From positions 255,501-319,500 of the forward strand of contig RZWH01000004.1 in NCBI GenBank assembly GCA_004005435.1: DNA of 64,000 bases, given 5' to 3'. Of the stretch, positions 8,182 to 16,332 are shown in pieces. The stretch is from Rhodobacteraceae bacterium CCMM004. Lineage in GTDB: Bacteria > Pseudomonadota > Alphaproteobacteria > Rhodobacterales > Rhodobacteraceae. Made by a program: the position numbers and the translations under genes. Position 1 is the stretch's first letter; each line of letters opens with the position of its first letter. The notes beneath the pieces were generated by a model. The model searched no databases, was not told the DNA's origin, and saw only the letters and a program-made list of their open reading frames with translations.

Positions 8182-9663
8182 TCAGAGGAACGCCGTCTCC
8201 TCGAACGAGCGCAATTTCCGCGAGTGCAAGCGCTCCAGCGGCATTTCGCGCAGCGCCTCCATCGCCCGGATTCCGATCAGCAGATGGCGGGCCACCTGGG
8301 TCTTGTAGAAAGACGAGGCCATGCCCGGCAGCTTGAGCTCGCCATGGAGCGGCTTGTCCGAGACGCACAGGAGCGTGCCGTAGGGGACCCGGAAGCGAAA
8401 GCCGTTGGCGGCGATGGTCGCGCTCTCCATGTCCAAGGCGATCGCGCGCGACTGGCTGAGCCGCTGCACCGGCCCCGACTGGTCGCGCAGCTCCCAGTTG
8501 CGGTTGTCGAGGCTGGCGACGGTGCCGGTGCGCATGATCCGCTTGAGCTCGTAGCCCTCCAGCTCGGTCACGTCGGCCACGGCGCGTTCCAGCGCCACCT
8601 GGATCTCGGCCAGCGGCGGGATCGGCACCCAGACGGGCAGGTCGTCGTCCAGCACCCGGTCCTCGCGCAGATAGGCGTGGGCCAGCACGAAATCGCCCAG
8701 CCGCTGCGAGTTCCTCAGCCCCGCACAGTGCCCGACCATCAGCCAGGCATGGGGGCGCAGCACCGCGATGTGGTCGGTCGCGGTCTTGGCGTTCGAGGGG
8801 CCGACGCCGATGTTGACCAGCGTGATCCCCTGCCCGCCCTCGCGGGTCAGGTGATAGGACGGCATCTGCGGCAGCTTCGCCGGCACGGTCAGGTCCGCCT
8901 CGGGATCGGTGATGCGGACGTTGCCGGGACCGACGAACGCCTCGTAGCCCGAGTCGGGGTCGGCCAGCATTGCGCGGGCGTAGGCCTCGAACTCCTCGAT
9001 GTAGAACTGGTAGTTGGTAAAGAGGACATGGTTCTGGAAATGCGCCGGGTCGGTGGCGGTGTAGTGCGCCAGCCGCGCCAGGGAGTAGTCGATGCGCTGG
9101 GCCAGGAACGGCGCCAGCGGGTCCGACCCGTCCTCGTGGGTGAAGCCGAAACCGTTGACGATGTCGTCGTGCGTCGTGGCCAGATCCGGCACGTCGAACA
9201 CGTCGCGGAGGGTGAAGTCCATCGCCCCCTCCTGCGGCACCGCCACCGTGGCGTCGTTGGCAACCGCGAAATGCACCGGGATCGGGGTCATCGACGGGCC
9301 GATCACCACCGGAACCTTCTGGTTCTCCAAAAGCAGTCGGATCTGCTGCGTCAGGTAGTTGCGGAACAGGTCGGGGCGGGTGATCGTGGTGGAGTAGATG
9401 CCCGGCTCGGCCACGTGACCGAAGCTCAGCCGCGTGTCGGCGGCGCCGAAGCTGGTCGTGGTCAGACGGATCTCGGGGTAATAGGCGCGATAACGCGCCT
9501 CGGGGCAGCCGCTGACCAAGGTTTCAGAGAACCTGTCGCAGAGAAACCGGCAGGCGGCGCGATACAGGGTGTCCAGCCGCTCCACCGCCGCCTCGGGGTC
9601 GGTAAAGGCCTCGGGCGCGGGAACCTCGGGGGTTACGAGCGGCAGGTTTGCGTCCAACGTCAT
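8182..9663 (-). CDS. amn: AMP nucleosidase
   Basis: Hydrolyses AMP to adenine and ribose-5-phosphate in the cytoplasm. 493 residues, the normal length for the two-domain enzyme. The N-terminal half holds RYRAYYPEIRLTTTSFG and the C-terminal nucleoside-phosphorylase-like domain holds LVNIGVGPSNAKTATDH. ALDMESATIAANGFRFR carries the conserved Met-Glu of the active site. The ATG at 9663 has AAGGAGAC about 8 bases upstream, which rules out the longer frame beginning at 9783. It is divergent from the topoisomerase gene and followed by a terminator hairpin. Confidence 0.95.
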   Translation of the reverse strand: MTLDANLPLVTPEVPAPEAFTDPEAAVERLDTLYRAACRFLCDRFSETLVSGCPEARYRAYYPEIRLTTTSFGAADTRLSFGHVAEPGIYSTTITRPDLFRNYLTQQIRLLLENQKVPVVIGPSMTPIPVHFAVANDATVAVPQEGAMDFTLRDVFDVPDLATTHDDIVNGFGFTHEDGSDPLAPFLAQRIDYSLARLAHYTATDPAHFQNHVLFTNYQFYIEEFEAYARAMLADPDSGYEAFVGPGNVRITDPEADLTVPAKLPQMPSYHLTREGGQGITLVNIGVGPSNAKTATDHIAVLRPHAWLMVGHCAGLRNSQRLGDFVLAHAYLREDRVLDDDLPVWVPIPPLAEIQVALERAVADVTELEGYELKRIMRTGTVASLDNRNWELRDQSGPVQRLSQSRAIALDMESATIAANGFRFRVPYGTLLCVSDKPLHGELKLPGMASSFYKTQVARHLLIGIRAMEALREMPLERLHSRKLRSFEETAFL

Positions 9664-9772
9664 TGTTTTTGTCTCCTTCTTATTTGTTGTGCGCGATCCG
9701 ACCACATACGCCAATGCCCCCGGGTGCGACAAGGCGCGGCGGACGGAACCCGGCGGCACGGTCGGCGGTTCG

Positions 9773-10759
9773 ATGGACACCATGCGAGCCGCGGGCGATC
9801 TGATCTATTTCCCCGACGACCGCCCCGGCATTTCGCGGCGGCGGGCCGGGCGCGGCTGGAGCTATCGCGCGCCCGACGGCACCCGCATCGACGACGCGGG
9901 CGAGCGTGCGCGAATCGCCGCCCTGGCGGTGCCGCCGGCCTATCGCGACGTCTGGATCTGCCCCCGCGCCGACGGCCATCTCCAGGCCACCGGCCGCGAC
10001 GCCCGGGCGCGCAAGCAATACCGCTATCACCCGGACTGGGCCGCATGGCGGGCCAAGCGGAAGTTCGCGGACCTTGCCCGCTTCGGTGCCGCCCTGCCGC
10101 GGATCCGGCGCCGCATCCGCGCCGATTTGACCGGCGATCCGGGCGACCGGGACCTGGCCATCGCCGCGGTGTTGGCGATGATCGACCGTCTGGCAATGCG
10201 TGTCGGCGGCCGCGGCTATGCGCAGGACAACGGAACGTATGGCGCCACCACTCTGCGGTCGCGGCATCTGCGCCTGGCGGGTGATGAGCTGCGGTTGAGC
10301 TATCCGGGCAAGGGCGGCCTCCGGGTGCGGCGGCGGCTCAGGGACCGGGGCCTGGCGCGGGCGCTGCACCGGCTGGACGATTTGGAGGGCGCGACCCTGG
10401 TGGGCTGGACCGATGATGACGGGCGCCGCCACGATGTCACCGCGGGCGCGGTCAACGAACGGCTGAGCGAGATCGCGGGCCATGACGTGACGGCCAAGAC
10501 CTTTCGCACCTGGACCGGCAGCGCCGCGGCGCTGGAGGCCGCGTTGGCCGCCGACGCCCCGACCGTGACGCTAATGGCCGAGGCCGCGTCCGAGCGCCTG
10601 GCCAATACCCCGGCCGTAGCCCGGAGCGCCTATATCCACCCCAAGGTTCTGGGCTTGGTGGACTGGTCCGGCAATCGCCGCCAGAGGCTCGTCGACGGCG
10701 CTCCCGAGATCCGCGACCTGCGTCGGGCCGAGCGCGCGCTTCTGTCGCTGATCGGCTAA
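9773..10759 (+). CDS. DNA topoisomerase IB (poxvirus/bacterial type)
   Basis: Relaxes supercoils through a 3'-phosphotyrosine intermediate. 328 residues. The N-terminal domain begins DLIYFPDDRPGISRRRAGRG and the catalytic domain contains MRVGGRGYAQDNGTYG, KTFRTWTGS with an active-site Arg, and NTPAVARSAYIHPKVL with the nucleophilic Tyr. These match the small bacterial TopIB family. Two ATGs (9773 and 9782) are possible and neither has a strong ribosome binding site. Bacterial TopIB is accessory to topoisomerase I. Confidence 0.9.
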   Translation: MDTMRAAGDLIYFPDDRPGISRRRAGRGWSYRAPDGTRIDDAGERARIAALAVPPAYRDVWICPRADGHLQATGRDARARKQYRYHPDWAAWRAKRKFADLARFGAALPRIRRRIRADLTGDPGDRDLAIAAVLAMIDRLAMRVGGRGYAQDNGTYGATTLRSRHLRLAGDELRLSYPGKGGLRVRRRLRDRGLARALHRLDDLEGATLVGWTDDDGRRHDVTAGAVNERLSEIAGHDVTAKTFRTWTGSAAALEAALAADAPTVTLMAEAASERLANTPAVARSAYIHPKVLGLVDWSGNRRQRLVDGAPEIRDLRRAERALLSLIG

Positions 10760-10821
10760 GGGCGCCCCTGGTCACCGCGCTGCGCCTGAGGCACCATCCC
10801 CCCATCCACAAGGAGACCGCC

Positions 10822-11577
10822 ATGACCGTTGCCGCCCTGCGCCCCAACATCGACCACTGGTCCGAGCGGGTCGACCTCGCCGCCGCTTTTCGCTGGACCG
10901 CCCGGATGAATCTGCACGAAGGGGTCGCCAACCACTTCAGCCTCGCCGTCAACGAGGACGGCACCCGGTTCCTGATGAACCCCAACCAGATGCATTTTTC
11001 GCGCATCAAGGCGTCCGACCTGATTGTGGTCGACGCGAACGATCCCGAGACGATGGAGGGGCCCGACGCCCCGGATCCGACCGCCTGGGGCCTGCACGGG
11101 GGGCTCCACCGCCACTGCCCTCACGCGCGCTGCGCCATGCATGTGCACTCGGTCTATGCCACGGTGCTGGCCTGCCTGGAGGATCCGACGCTGCCGCCGC
11201 TGGACCAGAACGCCGCGATGTTCTTCGACCGCTGCGCCGTCGACACCGGCTATGGCGGCCTGGCGTTCGAGGAGGAGGGCGCGCGCTGTGCCGGTCTCCT
11301 CAACGACCCCAGGAAGAAGGTGCTGATCATGGGCAACCACGGCGTGATGGTGATCGGCGACACGGTCGCGGACACCTTCGACCGGCTCTATTACTTCGAG
11401 CGGGCGGCGCAGACCTATATCACGGCGCTCCAGACCGGGCGGCCCCTGCGCATCCTCTCCGACGAGATCGCCGAGAAGACCGCGCGCGAGATCGAGACCT
11501 ATCCCAACGCCGGGCGCAAGCACCTGGGGGAGTTAAAGGCGGTGCTGGATGCCGAAGGGTCGGACTACGCCACCTGA
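10822..11577 (+). CDS. Class II aldolase/adducin family protein
   Basis: 251 residues of the metal-dependent class II aldolase/adducin fold. Zinc-binding histidines are visible in CAMHVHSVYATVL and NHGVMVIG. Start ATG 10822 is preceded by AAGGAGA at 10810-10816. Relatives act as fuculose- or ribulose-phosphate aldolases or as decarboxylases, and the subset most like this one is not biochemically defined. No sugar kinase or transporter gene adjoins it, so the substrate is not inferable. Its 3' end overlaps the DUF1810 gene by 29 bp. Confidence 0.85.
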   Translation: MTVAALRPNIDHWSERVDLAAAFRWTARMNLHEGVANHFSLAVNEDGTRFLMNPNQMHFSRIKASDLIVVDANDPETMEGPDAPDPTAWGLHGGLHRHCPHARCAMHVHSVYATVLACLEDPTLPPLDQNAAMFFDRCAVDTGYGGLAFEEEGARCAGLLNDPRKKVLIMGNHGVMVIGDTVADTFDRLYYFERAAQTYITALQTGRPLRILSDEIAEKTAREIETYPNAGRKHLGELKAVLDAEGSDYAT

Positions 11578-12007
11578 CGAGCTGGAGCGGTTCCTCGCCG
11601 CGCAGGAAGGGGTGTTCGACTCGGCCCTCGGGGAGTTGCGGCGCGGGCGCAAACGCAGCCACTGGATGTGGTTCATGTTCCCGCAATTGCGGGGATTGGG
11701 ACGGTCCGAGACGGCCTGGCGCTATGGCCTCGACGGTGCGGAGGAGGCGGCAGCCTATCTCGGCCACCCAGTGCTCGGCCCCCGCCTGACCCAGGCGGCG
11801 GAGGCGATGCTGGCGCATCGGGGGGTGGCCCCCGAGGCGGTGCTCGGACCGGTCGACGCGCTCAAGCTGAGGTCGTCGGCCAGCCTCTTTGCCGCCGTGC
11901 CGGGCGCGCCGGAGGTGTTCGCCGGGATCCTGGCGGCGTTCTACGGCAGGCAGCCCTGCCCGCGCACCCTGGCGATGTTGTCGGGGGTCAGAGACGGGCG
12001 AAGCTGA
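11549..12007 (+). CDS. DUF1810 family protein
   Basis: 152-residue cytoplasmic protein of unknown function. The family hallmark SHWMWFMFPQLRGLG is near residue 40, followed by a helix-rich remainder including LGPRLTQAAEAML. It starts inside the aldolase gene (29-bp overlap), so the two are probably co-transcribed. Its 3' end overlaps the convergent methyltransferase gene by 20 bp. The fold resembles calpastatin-annotated YfiT-like proteins, but I do not assign an activity. Confidence 0.82.
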   Translation: MPKGRTTPPDELERFLAAQEGVFDSALGELRRGRKRSHWMWFMFPQLRGLGRSETAWRYGLDGAEEAAAYLGHPVLGPRLTQAAEAMLAHRGVAPEAVLGPVDALKLRSSASLFAAVPGAPEVFAGILAAFYGRQPCPRTLAMLSGVRDGRS

Positions 12008-12611
12008 GGATTTGCGCCGTGTCGGGGCGGTTGGCGCCGTCGCCCTGATAAATCGGCACCTCGCGCAGGCGGCGCTCGACGATACGGTCGCCCAGTGCCT
12101 CCAGCGCGGCATCGAACCCCGCGGCCCGCCAATGCGCCGCGTTCACCGAGAGGGCAAAGGCCGCCCCCGGCGCGGCGGCGTCCAGCAGCGTGGCCAAAGC
12201 CTCGGGCCCCACATGGCCCAAGGTAAAGGTTCCGGCGCTGACCACGCCGGCATAGGGGCCCGTGCCGGCCGGCAGTCCTGCGGTGATGTCGGCCTCGAAG
12301 AGGCGGGCATAGACGCCCTTGCGGTCGGCAATCTCCAGCATCTCGGGTGAGATGTCGCAGCCCTCCACCGGGCCGACGTCCAGCGCCGCCAGCCGCTCGC
12401 CCACCAGACCCGTGCCCGCACCCACATCCAGGACCGGGCCCCGGCCCCCCGCATCGACAAAGGCCGCCGCCACGTGGTCGGGGAGCGCGTATCCTTCGCC
12501 CGTGGCAAAGTCGCTGTCGTAGGTCTCGGCCCAGCGGCGGTAGAGACGGCGCGAGTCGTCCGGCCCGCGCAGGGCGTAAGCGGCGTCGAGGCCGGGATCG
12601 TCGTTGCTCAT
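11988..12611 (-). CDS. Class I SAM-dependent methyltransferase
   Basis: 207 residues. Motif I VLDVGAGTGLVGERLAAL binds S-adenosylmethionine. Motif II follows as VEGCDISPEMLEIAD, and the later strands include VVSAGTFTLGHVG. An N-terminal segment with YDSDFATGEGYALPDHVA resembles Williams-Beuren-type and other small-molecule methyltransferases. ATG 12611 was chosen over 12665 because the upstream 18 residues are arginine-rich and unconserved. Substrate unknown. The gene is convergent with DUF1810 and divergent from the SDR gene. Confidence 0.82.
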   Translation of the reverse strand: MSNDDPGLDAAYALRGPDDSRRLYRRWAETYDSDFATGEGYALPDHVAAAFVDAGGRGPVLDVGAGTGLVGERLAALDVGPVEGCDISPEMLEIADRKGVYARLFEADITAGLPAGTGPYAGVVSAGTFTLGHVGPEALATLLDAAAPGAAFALSVNAAHWRAAGFDAALEALGDRIVERRLREVPIYQGDGANRPDTAQILSFARL

Positions 12612-12676
12612 GGCGACAGACTGCCCCGAAGCCGGGCCCTTGCGCAACCGCCGCCGGGCGGCCAAGGATGCCCGCG

Positions 12677-13546
12677 ATGACCGCGACCCTGCTCTCTATC
12701 GGACACGGCTACTCCGCCCGCGCCCTGGCCGCCCGCCTGGTGCCCAGAGGCTGGCGGGTGATCGGCACGACCCGCAGCGCCGACAAGGCCGCGGCCCTGT
12801 CCGCGACCGGGGTGACGCCGCTGGTCTGGCCGGGGGAGGCGCTGGACGAGGCGCTGGCTCAGGCCACCCATCTCCTGACCTCGGTGGCGCCCGACGGCGC
12901 CGGCGATCCGGTGCTGGCCGCCGCAGGCCCGGCCATCGCCCGCGCCGCGCCGGCGCTGCGCTGGGCGGGATATCTGTCGACCACCGGGGTCTACGGCGAT
13001 CACGGCGGAGGCTGGGTGGACGAGGATACCCCGCTCGCCCCCTCGACCGCGCGGGGCCGGGCCCGGGTCGCGGCCGAGGCGGCGTGGCAGACGCTGCATC
13101 GCGACCACGGACTGCCGCTGCACATCTTTCGACTGGCGGGGATCTACGGACCGGGCCGCGGCCCCTTCGCAAAGGTGCGCGCGGGAACCGCCCGGCGGAT
13201 CGTCAAACCCGGCCAGGTCTTCAGCCGCATCCATGTCGACGACATCGCCCAGGTGCTGGCGGCGTCCATCGCCCGCCCAGACCCCGGCGCGGTCTACAAC
13301 CTTTGCGACGACGATCCCGCCCCGCCCGAGGACGTGATCGCCCATGCCGCCGATCTCCTGGGCGTGCCGCGCCCGCCCGAGGTGGCCTTTGCCGACGCCG
13401 ACCTGTCGCCCATGGCCCGCAGCTTCTACGCCGAGTCCAAGAGGGTGCGTAACGACCGGATCAAGCGCGACCTCGGCGTCGCGCTGCGCTATCCGACCTA
13501 CCGCGAGGGGCTGGCCGCGCTCCTGGCCGCGCACGGTGGCGGCTGA
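12677..13546 (+). CDS. Extended SDR / NAD-dependent epimerase-like protein (YeeZ type)
   Basis: 289 residues with a Rossmann nucleotide site written LSIGHGYSARALAARL, in place of the usual GxxGxxG spacing. This is characteristic of the YeeZ/YbjT-like SDRs. Other features are YLSTTGVYGDHGG and a substrate-domain region FRLAGIYGPGRGPF. The start at 12677 is preferred because AAGGA lies 8 bases upstream; an ATG at 12668 is the alternative. The likely role is an oxidoreductase on a nucleotide sugar or similar compound, but the substrate is unknown. Confidence 0.8.
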   Translation: MTATLLSIGHGYSARALAARLVPRGWRVIGTTRSADKAAALSATGVTPLVWPGEALDEALAQATHLLTSVAPDGAGDPVLAAAGPAIARAAPALRWAGYLSTTGVYGDHGGGWVDEDTPLAPSTARGRARVAAEAAWQTLHRDHGLPLHIFRLAGIYGPGRGPFAKVRAGTARRIVKPGQVFSRIHVDDIAQVLAASIARPDPGAVYNLCDDDPAPPEDVIAHAADLLGVPRPPEVAFADADLSPMARSFYAESKRVRNDRIKRDLGVALRYPTYREGLAALLAAHGGG

Positions 13547-13952
13547 GGCACCGTCTACGCGCCTCCGCTACGAGATACGGATGGCGGCGGCACCGTCCTC
13601 GCCAAAAGCGCCGCCCCGAGGGGGGGGCTGTCCGGCGCGCCGCCGGGCGGGACTTGGGGGCTGGACGACGTGAGCGGCTGGTGTCGGTCGCACCAGATTG
13701 AGAACCCCAGAGTCGACCGTGTGTGCGGAGCGGATAGCGCAACCCCGTCCCGCCGGGGCGGGCCCGAGCGGCGCAGGAACGGTCCCGAAAGCCTCTGCGT
13801 CGCGGTTGCTGCACGCCCCGGGGCTGCGGGACGGCGCTGCCCGCGGGGCGGGGCGGAGGGTTGGGCGGCCGAAGCGGTTGGTCTCCACAGAAGCGCGTGA
13901 ACTGCGCCGACGCGACAGCGGGGGTTGGGCCGCGTGGCCACCTCGCCCAGCG
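13547..13952. other. 406-bp intergenic region with no gene seen
   Basis: Lies between two convergent genes. Very GC-rich, with open frames on both strands that show no codon bias or family resemblance. It contains a GC-rich block (13607-13653) that recurs near 57.7 kb. I see no tRNA cloverleaf and no convincing small gene. Confidence 0.6.
13607..13653. repeat. GC-rich repeat, copy 1
   Basis: Contains AGCGCCGCCCC followed by a 26-bp block (13628-13653). The 26-mer matches 57697-57722 at 24 of 26 positions, with the AGCGCCGCCCC block also shared at similar distance. Both copies lie downstream of genes in noncoding DNA. Confidence 0.5.
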
Positions 13953-14567
13953 CTACGGTTGGACCGAACAGCAGCCTTCGTAAAGGGCGGTGTCGCCGCG
14001 ACGGGTCAGGGTCGCCAGGATCGACAGGCCGAAGGGGCGGTCGCTCATCCCGTCGGAACAGCGCTCGCGGGTCACCACGCCCGCGATCTCGGCCCCGTCC
14101 GACACCAGGCGCACGCCGTGCCGCACGGCGATGCGGCCGACCGGCGGCGCGGTCCAGACCAGGCGGAGTTCCTCGGTGGGCAGGTCGAGGCCGGACCAGA
14201 TCGCCCGCCCCCGAGGAAGGACGGTCAGAGACCAGAACGGCTCGGTCCCCGAACAGCGCAGCGGCAGCGGCAACTCACCCTCGGGCTGCCCACCCTGCCG
14301 CTCCAGATACCTGAGCGACGCCCAGCCCCCGCCCTCGGGCAACGCGACGAGGCCCCACTTGGACGTGTCGTTGACCGCCACCACCTCGACGTCGCGGGCA
14401 TCTGGGGGCAGCGCGCCGACGATGGCCTCCGCCGAAGACGGCCCGGCGCGCAGGTTCAGCACGTCGTTCGCCGCGACGCCCGCGACGTCGTAGAGCGCCG
14501 GACGCTTGAGGTCCTGCGCCGCGGCGGCCCCCGCGAGACACACCAAGAAGGCGACGAGGCGGATCAT
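13953..14567 (-). CDS. Secreted SH3-like and COG3650-like domain protein
   Basis: 204 residues. A signal peptide (MIRLVAFLVCLAGAAAAQ) is followed by an SH3-type segment (VLNLRAGPSSAEAIVG ... KWGLVALPEGGGWASLRYL). A C-terminal domain with CSGTEPFWSLTV and CSDGMSDRPFGLS resembles COG3650-type periplasmic proteins. It probably sits in the periplasm, perhaps at the cell envelope; the function is unknown. Its start overlaps the stop of the ABC permease gene upstream by 4 bp, so the two are translationally coupled. Confidence 0.78.
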   Translation of the reverse strand: MIRLVAFLVCLAGAAAAQDLKRPALYDVAGVAANDVLNLRAGPSSAEAIVGALPPDARDVEVVAVNDTSKWGLVALPEGGGWASLRYLERQGGQPEGELPLPLRCSGTEPFWSLTVLPRGRAIWSGLDLPTEELRLVWTAPPVGRIAVRHGVRLVSDGAEIAGVVTRERCSDGMSDRPFGLSILATLTRRGDTALYEGCCSVQP

Positions 14568-15385
14568 CGGCGGGCACTCCAACTGACGGACGCATGTTTG
14601 CGGGTATAGAACTCGCCCATCAGTCCCACCATCAGCAACGCGATCCCCACATAGATCGGATAGCTGAGCGACGAGTTGTGGGGGTTGTAGTTGATGAACG
14701 TGAACCCCCGCGCCTGGTCGATGGTGTGAAACAGCGGGTTCCACGAGAAAAAGGCCAGGAGGTAACCGGGCATCGAGTTGGCCACGAACATCTTTCCCGA
14801 CGCGATCATGTTGGCGCGGGTATAGATCATCGCCGCCATCTGGACGAAGGACGGCGCCCACGGCTTCATCGCCAGGAACACGATGCCGATGGCGACCCCG
14901 GTGAACCAGGCCAGGATCACCATCCCCATGGCGCCCGCCGGGTCGTGGATGGTGATCGGCCCCCAGCCCACGTGATAGACGTAGAGCACCACGCTCATCG
15001 ACAGGATCTGGATATACAGGGCGCCCAGCGCGGCGCTGGCGATGGCGACGGCGGTGGTCATCGGCGCGTGCTTCATCATTGGCGAGGCGGGCCCCTCGGA
15101 CCCCAGGATCGCCGTCACCGTCCGCGTATGGACCATGTAGAGAAAGATGCCCGACATGATGTAGAGCAGGAAATCGCCGCGGATCGCGGCGCCCCGCATG
15201 TCGAGCACCGAAAACAGCAGATAGAACGCCATCACGAACACCACCGTCTGGAGGATGTTCATCAGGATCGCGACCAGCGCGTTGGCGTGCGTCTTGCGCA
15301 CGGTGCGGACCGTGTTGTGATAGATCAGTTCCAGGACGCTGGCCGCCGTGGTGAGCCGCGTCTCGGTCTGTCGCCGTTCGAACAT
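14564..15385 (-). CDS. ABC-2 type polysaccharide export permease (KpsM-like)
   Basis: 273-residue membrane protein with about six hydrophobic segments in the ABC-2 permease pattern, first near LVAILMNILQTVVFVMAFYL. Such permeases move capsular or O-antigen polysaccharide across the inner membrane with a separate ATPase. ATG 15385 was chosen over an in-frame start at 15478, which adds an unconserved Arg-rich leader. No cognate ATPase lies next to it in this window. It is divergent from cysQ at the edge of the glycosyltransferase cluster, which supports a glycan-export role. Confidence 0.85.
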   Translation of the reverse strand: MFERRQTETRLTTAASVLELIYHNTVRTVRKTHANALVAILMNILQTVVFVMAFYLLFSVLDMRGAAIRGDFLLYIMSGIFLYMVHTRTVTAILGSEGPASPMMKHAPMTTAVAIASAALGALYIQILSMSVVLYVYHVGWGPITIHDPAGAMGMVILAWFTGVAIGIVFLAMKPWAPSFVQMAAMIYTRANMIASGKMFVANSMPGYLLAFFSWNPLFHTIDQARGFTFINYNPHNSSLSYPIYVGIALLMVGLMGEFYTRKHASVSWSARR

Positions 15386-15516
15386 CGACGTCCCCTCGGT
15401 CGCGTCTGCCCCAGTCTCGCGCGGATGTCTTGCCGTTTTATTGCCGCGCCAGCATAAGGAGACGGCGCCGGAATTCAACGCGCCCTGCGCCGCTCTATCC
15501 GAGGAGAACCGTCATC

Positions 15517-16314
15517 GTGGATTACGAGACACTGGTCGAGGCGATGCGGCGTCTGGCGCTGGCCGGGGGCGACGCGATCATGGACATCTACCGCTCCGAC
15601 CGGATGGACGTGCGGACCAAGGCCGACGAGAGTCCGGTGACCGCCGCCGACGAGGCCGCCGACGCGCTGATCTCGGCGGGGCTCGCGGCCGCGTTCCCCG
15701 ACGTGACGCTGATCACCGAGGAACAGGTGGCGACCCATGGCGCCCGCGCCGGGACGTTTCTGATCGTCGATCCGCTGGATGGGACCAAGGAGTTCGTCAA
15801 GCGGCGGGGCGACTTCACCGTCAACATCGCGCTCGTTGAGAACGGCGTGCCGACCCGGGGCGTGGTCTATGCCCCCGCGCGGGGGCGGCTGTTCTACACC
15901 CGCGCCGACGGCCAGAGCGTGGAAGAGGCGGTGCCGTCGACGGACGCGGAGCCGGGCCCCGCAACGCCGATCGCGGTGGCCCGCCCCGATCCCGCGGCGC
16001 TGCGGGTGGTGGCGTCGAAGTCCCACCGCGACCAGGCCACCGACGACTATATCGCCCGCTATCCCGTGGCAGAGACCAAGAGCGCGGGATCGTCGCTCAA
16101 GTTCTGCCTGGTCGCGACGGGGGAGGCGGATCTCTATCCTCGCCTGGGCCGGACCATGGAGTGGGACACGGCTGCGGGAGATGCCGTGCTGCGCGGCGCG
16201 GGCGGCCGGGTGGTGCGGTTCGACGACCACACGCCGCTCGGGTACGGCAAGGAAGGCTACGCCAACCCGTTCTTCATCGCCCACGCGCCGGGCGTCGACC
16301 TGCACGGCGGCTGA
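15517..16314 (+). CDS. cysQ: 3'(2'),5'-bisphosphate nucleotidase CysQ
   Basis: Inositol-monophosphatase-family enzyme that removes the 3'-phosphate from PAP (and PAPS), relieving product inhibition of sulfotransferases. 265 residues. Metal-binding motifs are ITEEQ and the signature DPLDGTKEF, with a C-terminal EWDTAAGDAVL segment. The GTG start at 15517 has GAGGAG about 10 bases upstream. It heads a run of same-strand genes of a polysaccharide cluster whose last gene encodes a sulfotransferase. The pairing suggests it recycles PAP made during glycan sulfation rather than serving only cysteine synthesis. Confidence 0.92.
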   Translation: MDYETLVEAMRRLALAGGDAIMDIYRSDRMDVRTKADESPVTAADEAADALISAGLAAAFPDVTLITEEQVATHGARAGTFLIVDPLDGTKEFVKRRGDFTVNIALVENGVPTRGVVYAPARGRLFYTRADGQSVEEAVPSTDAEPGPATPIAVARPDPAALRVVASKSHRDQATDDYIARYPVAETKSAGSSLKFCLVATGEADLYPRLGRTMEWDTAAGDAVLRGAGGRVVRFDDHTPLGYGKEGYANPFFIAHAPGVDLHGG

Positions 16315-16332
16315 GCCGCGGGGCGCGCGCCG

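Noticed and set aside
8050-10284. A 744-codon open frame on the plus strand
   Set aside because: It runs antisense to amn and into the topoisomerase gene. The composition is His/Arg/Gly-rich without any domain, typical of antisense frames in GC-rich DNA. amn on the other strand has all family motifs.
13670-13900. A tRNA-like or small coding region after the SDR gene
   Set aside because: No cloverleaf can be drawn with a CCA end, and overlapping frames on both strands show no ribosome binding site or family similarity.
14582-15478. Frames opposite the ABC permease (His-rich)
   Set aside because: Antisense artefacts. The permease on the minus strand has the expected membrane segments.
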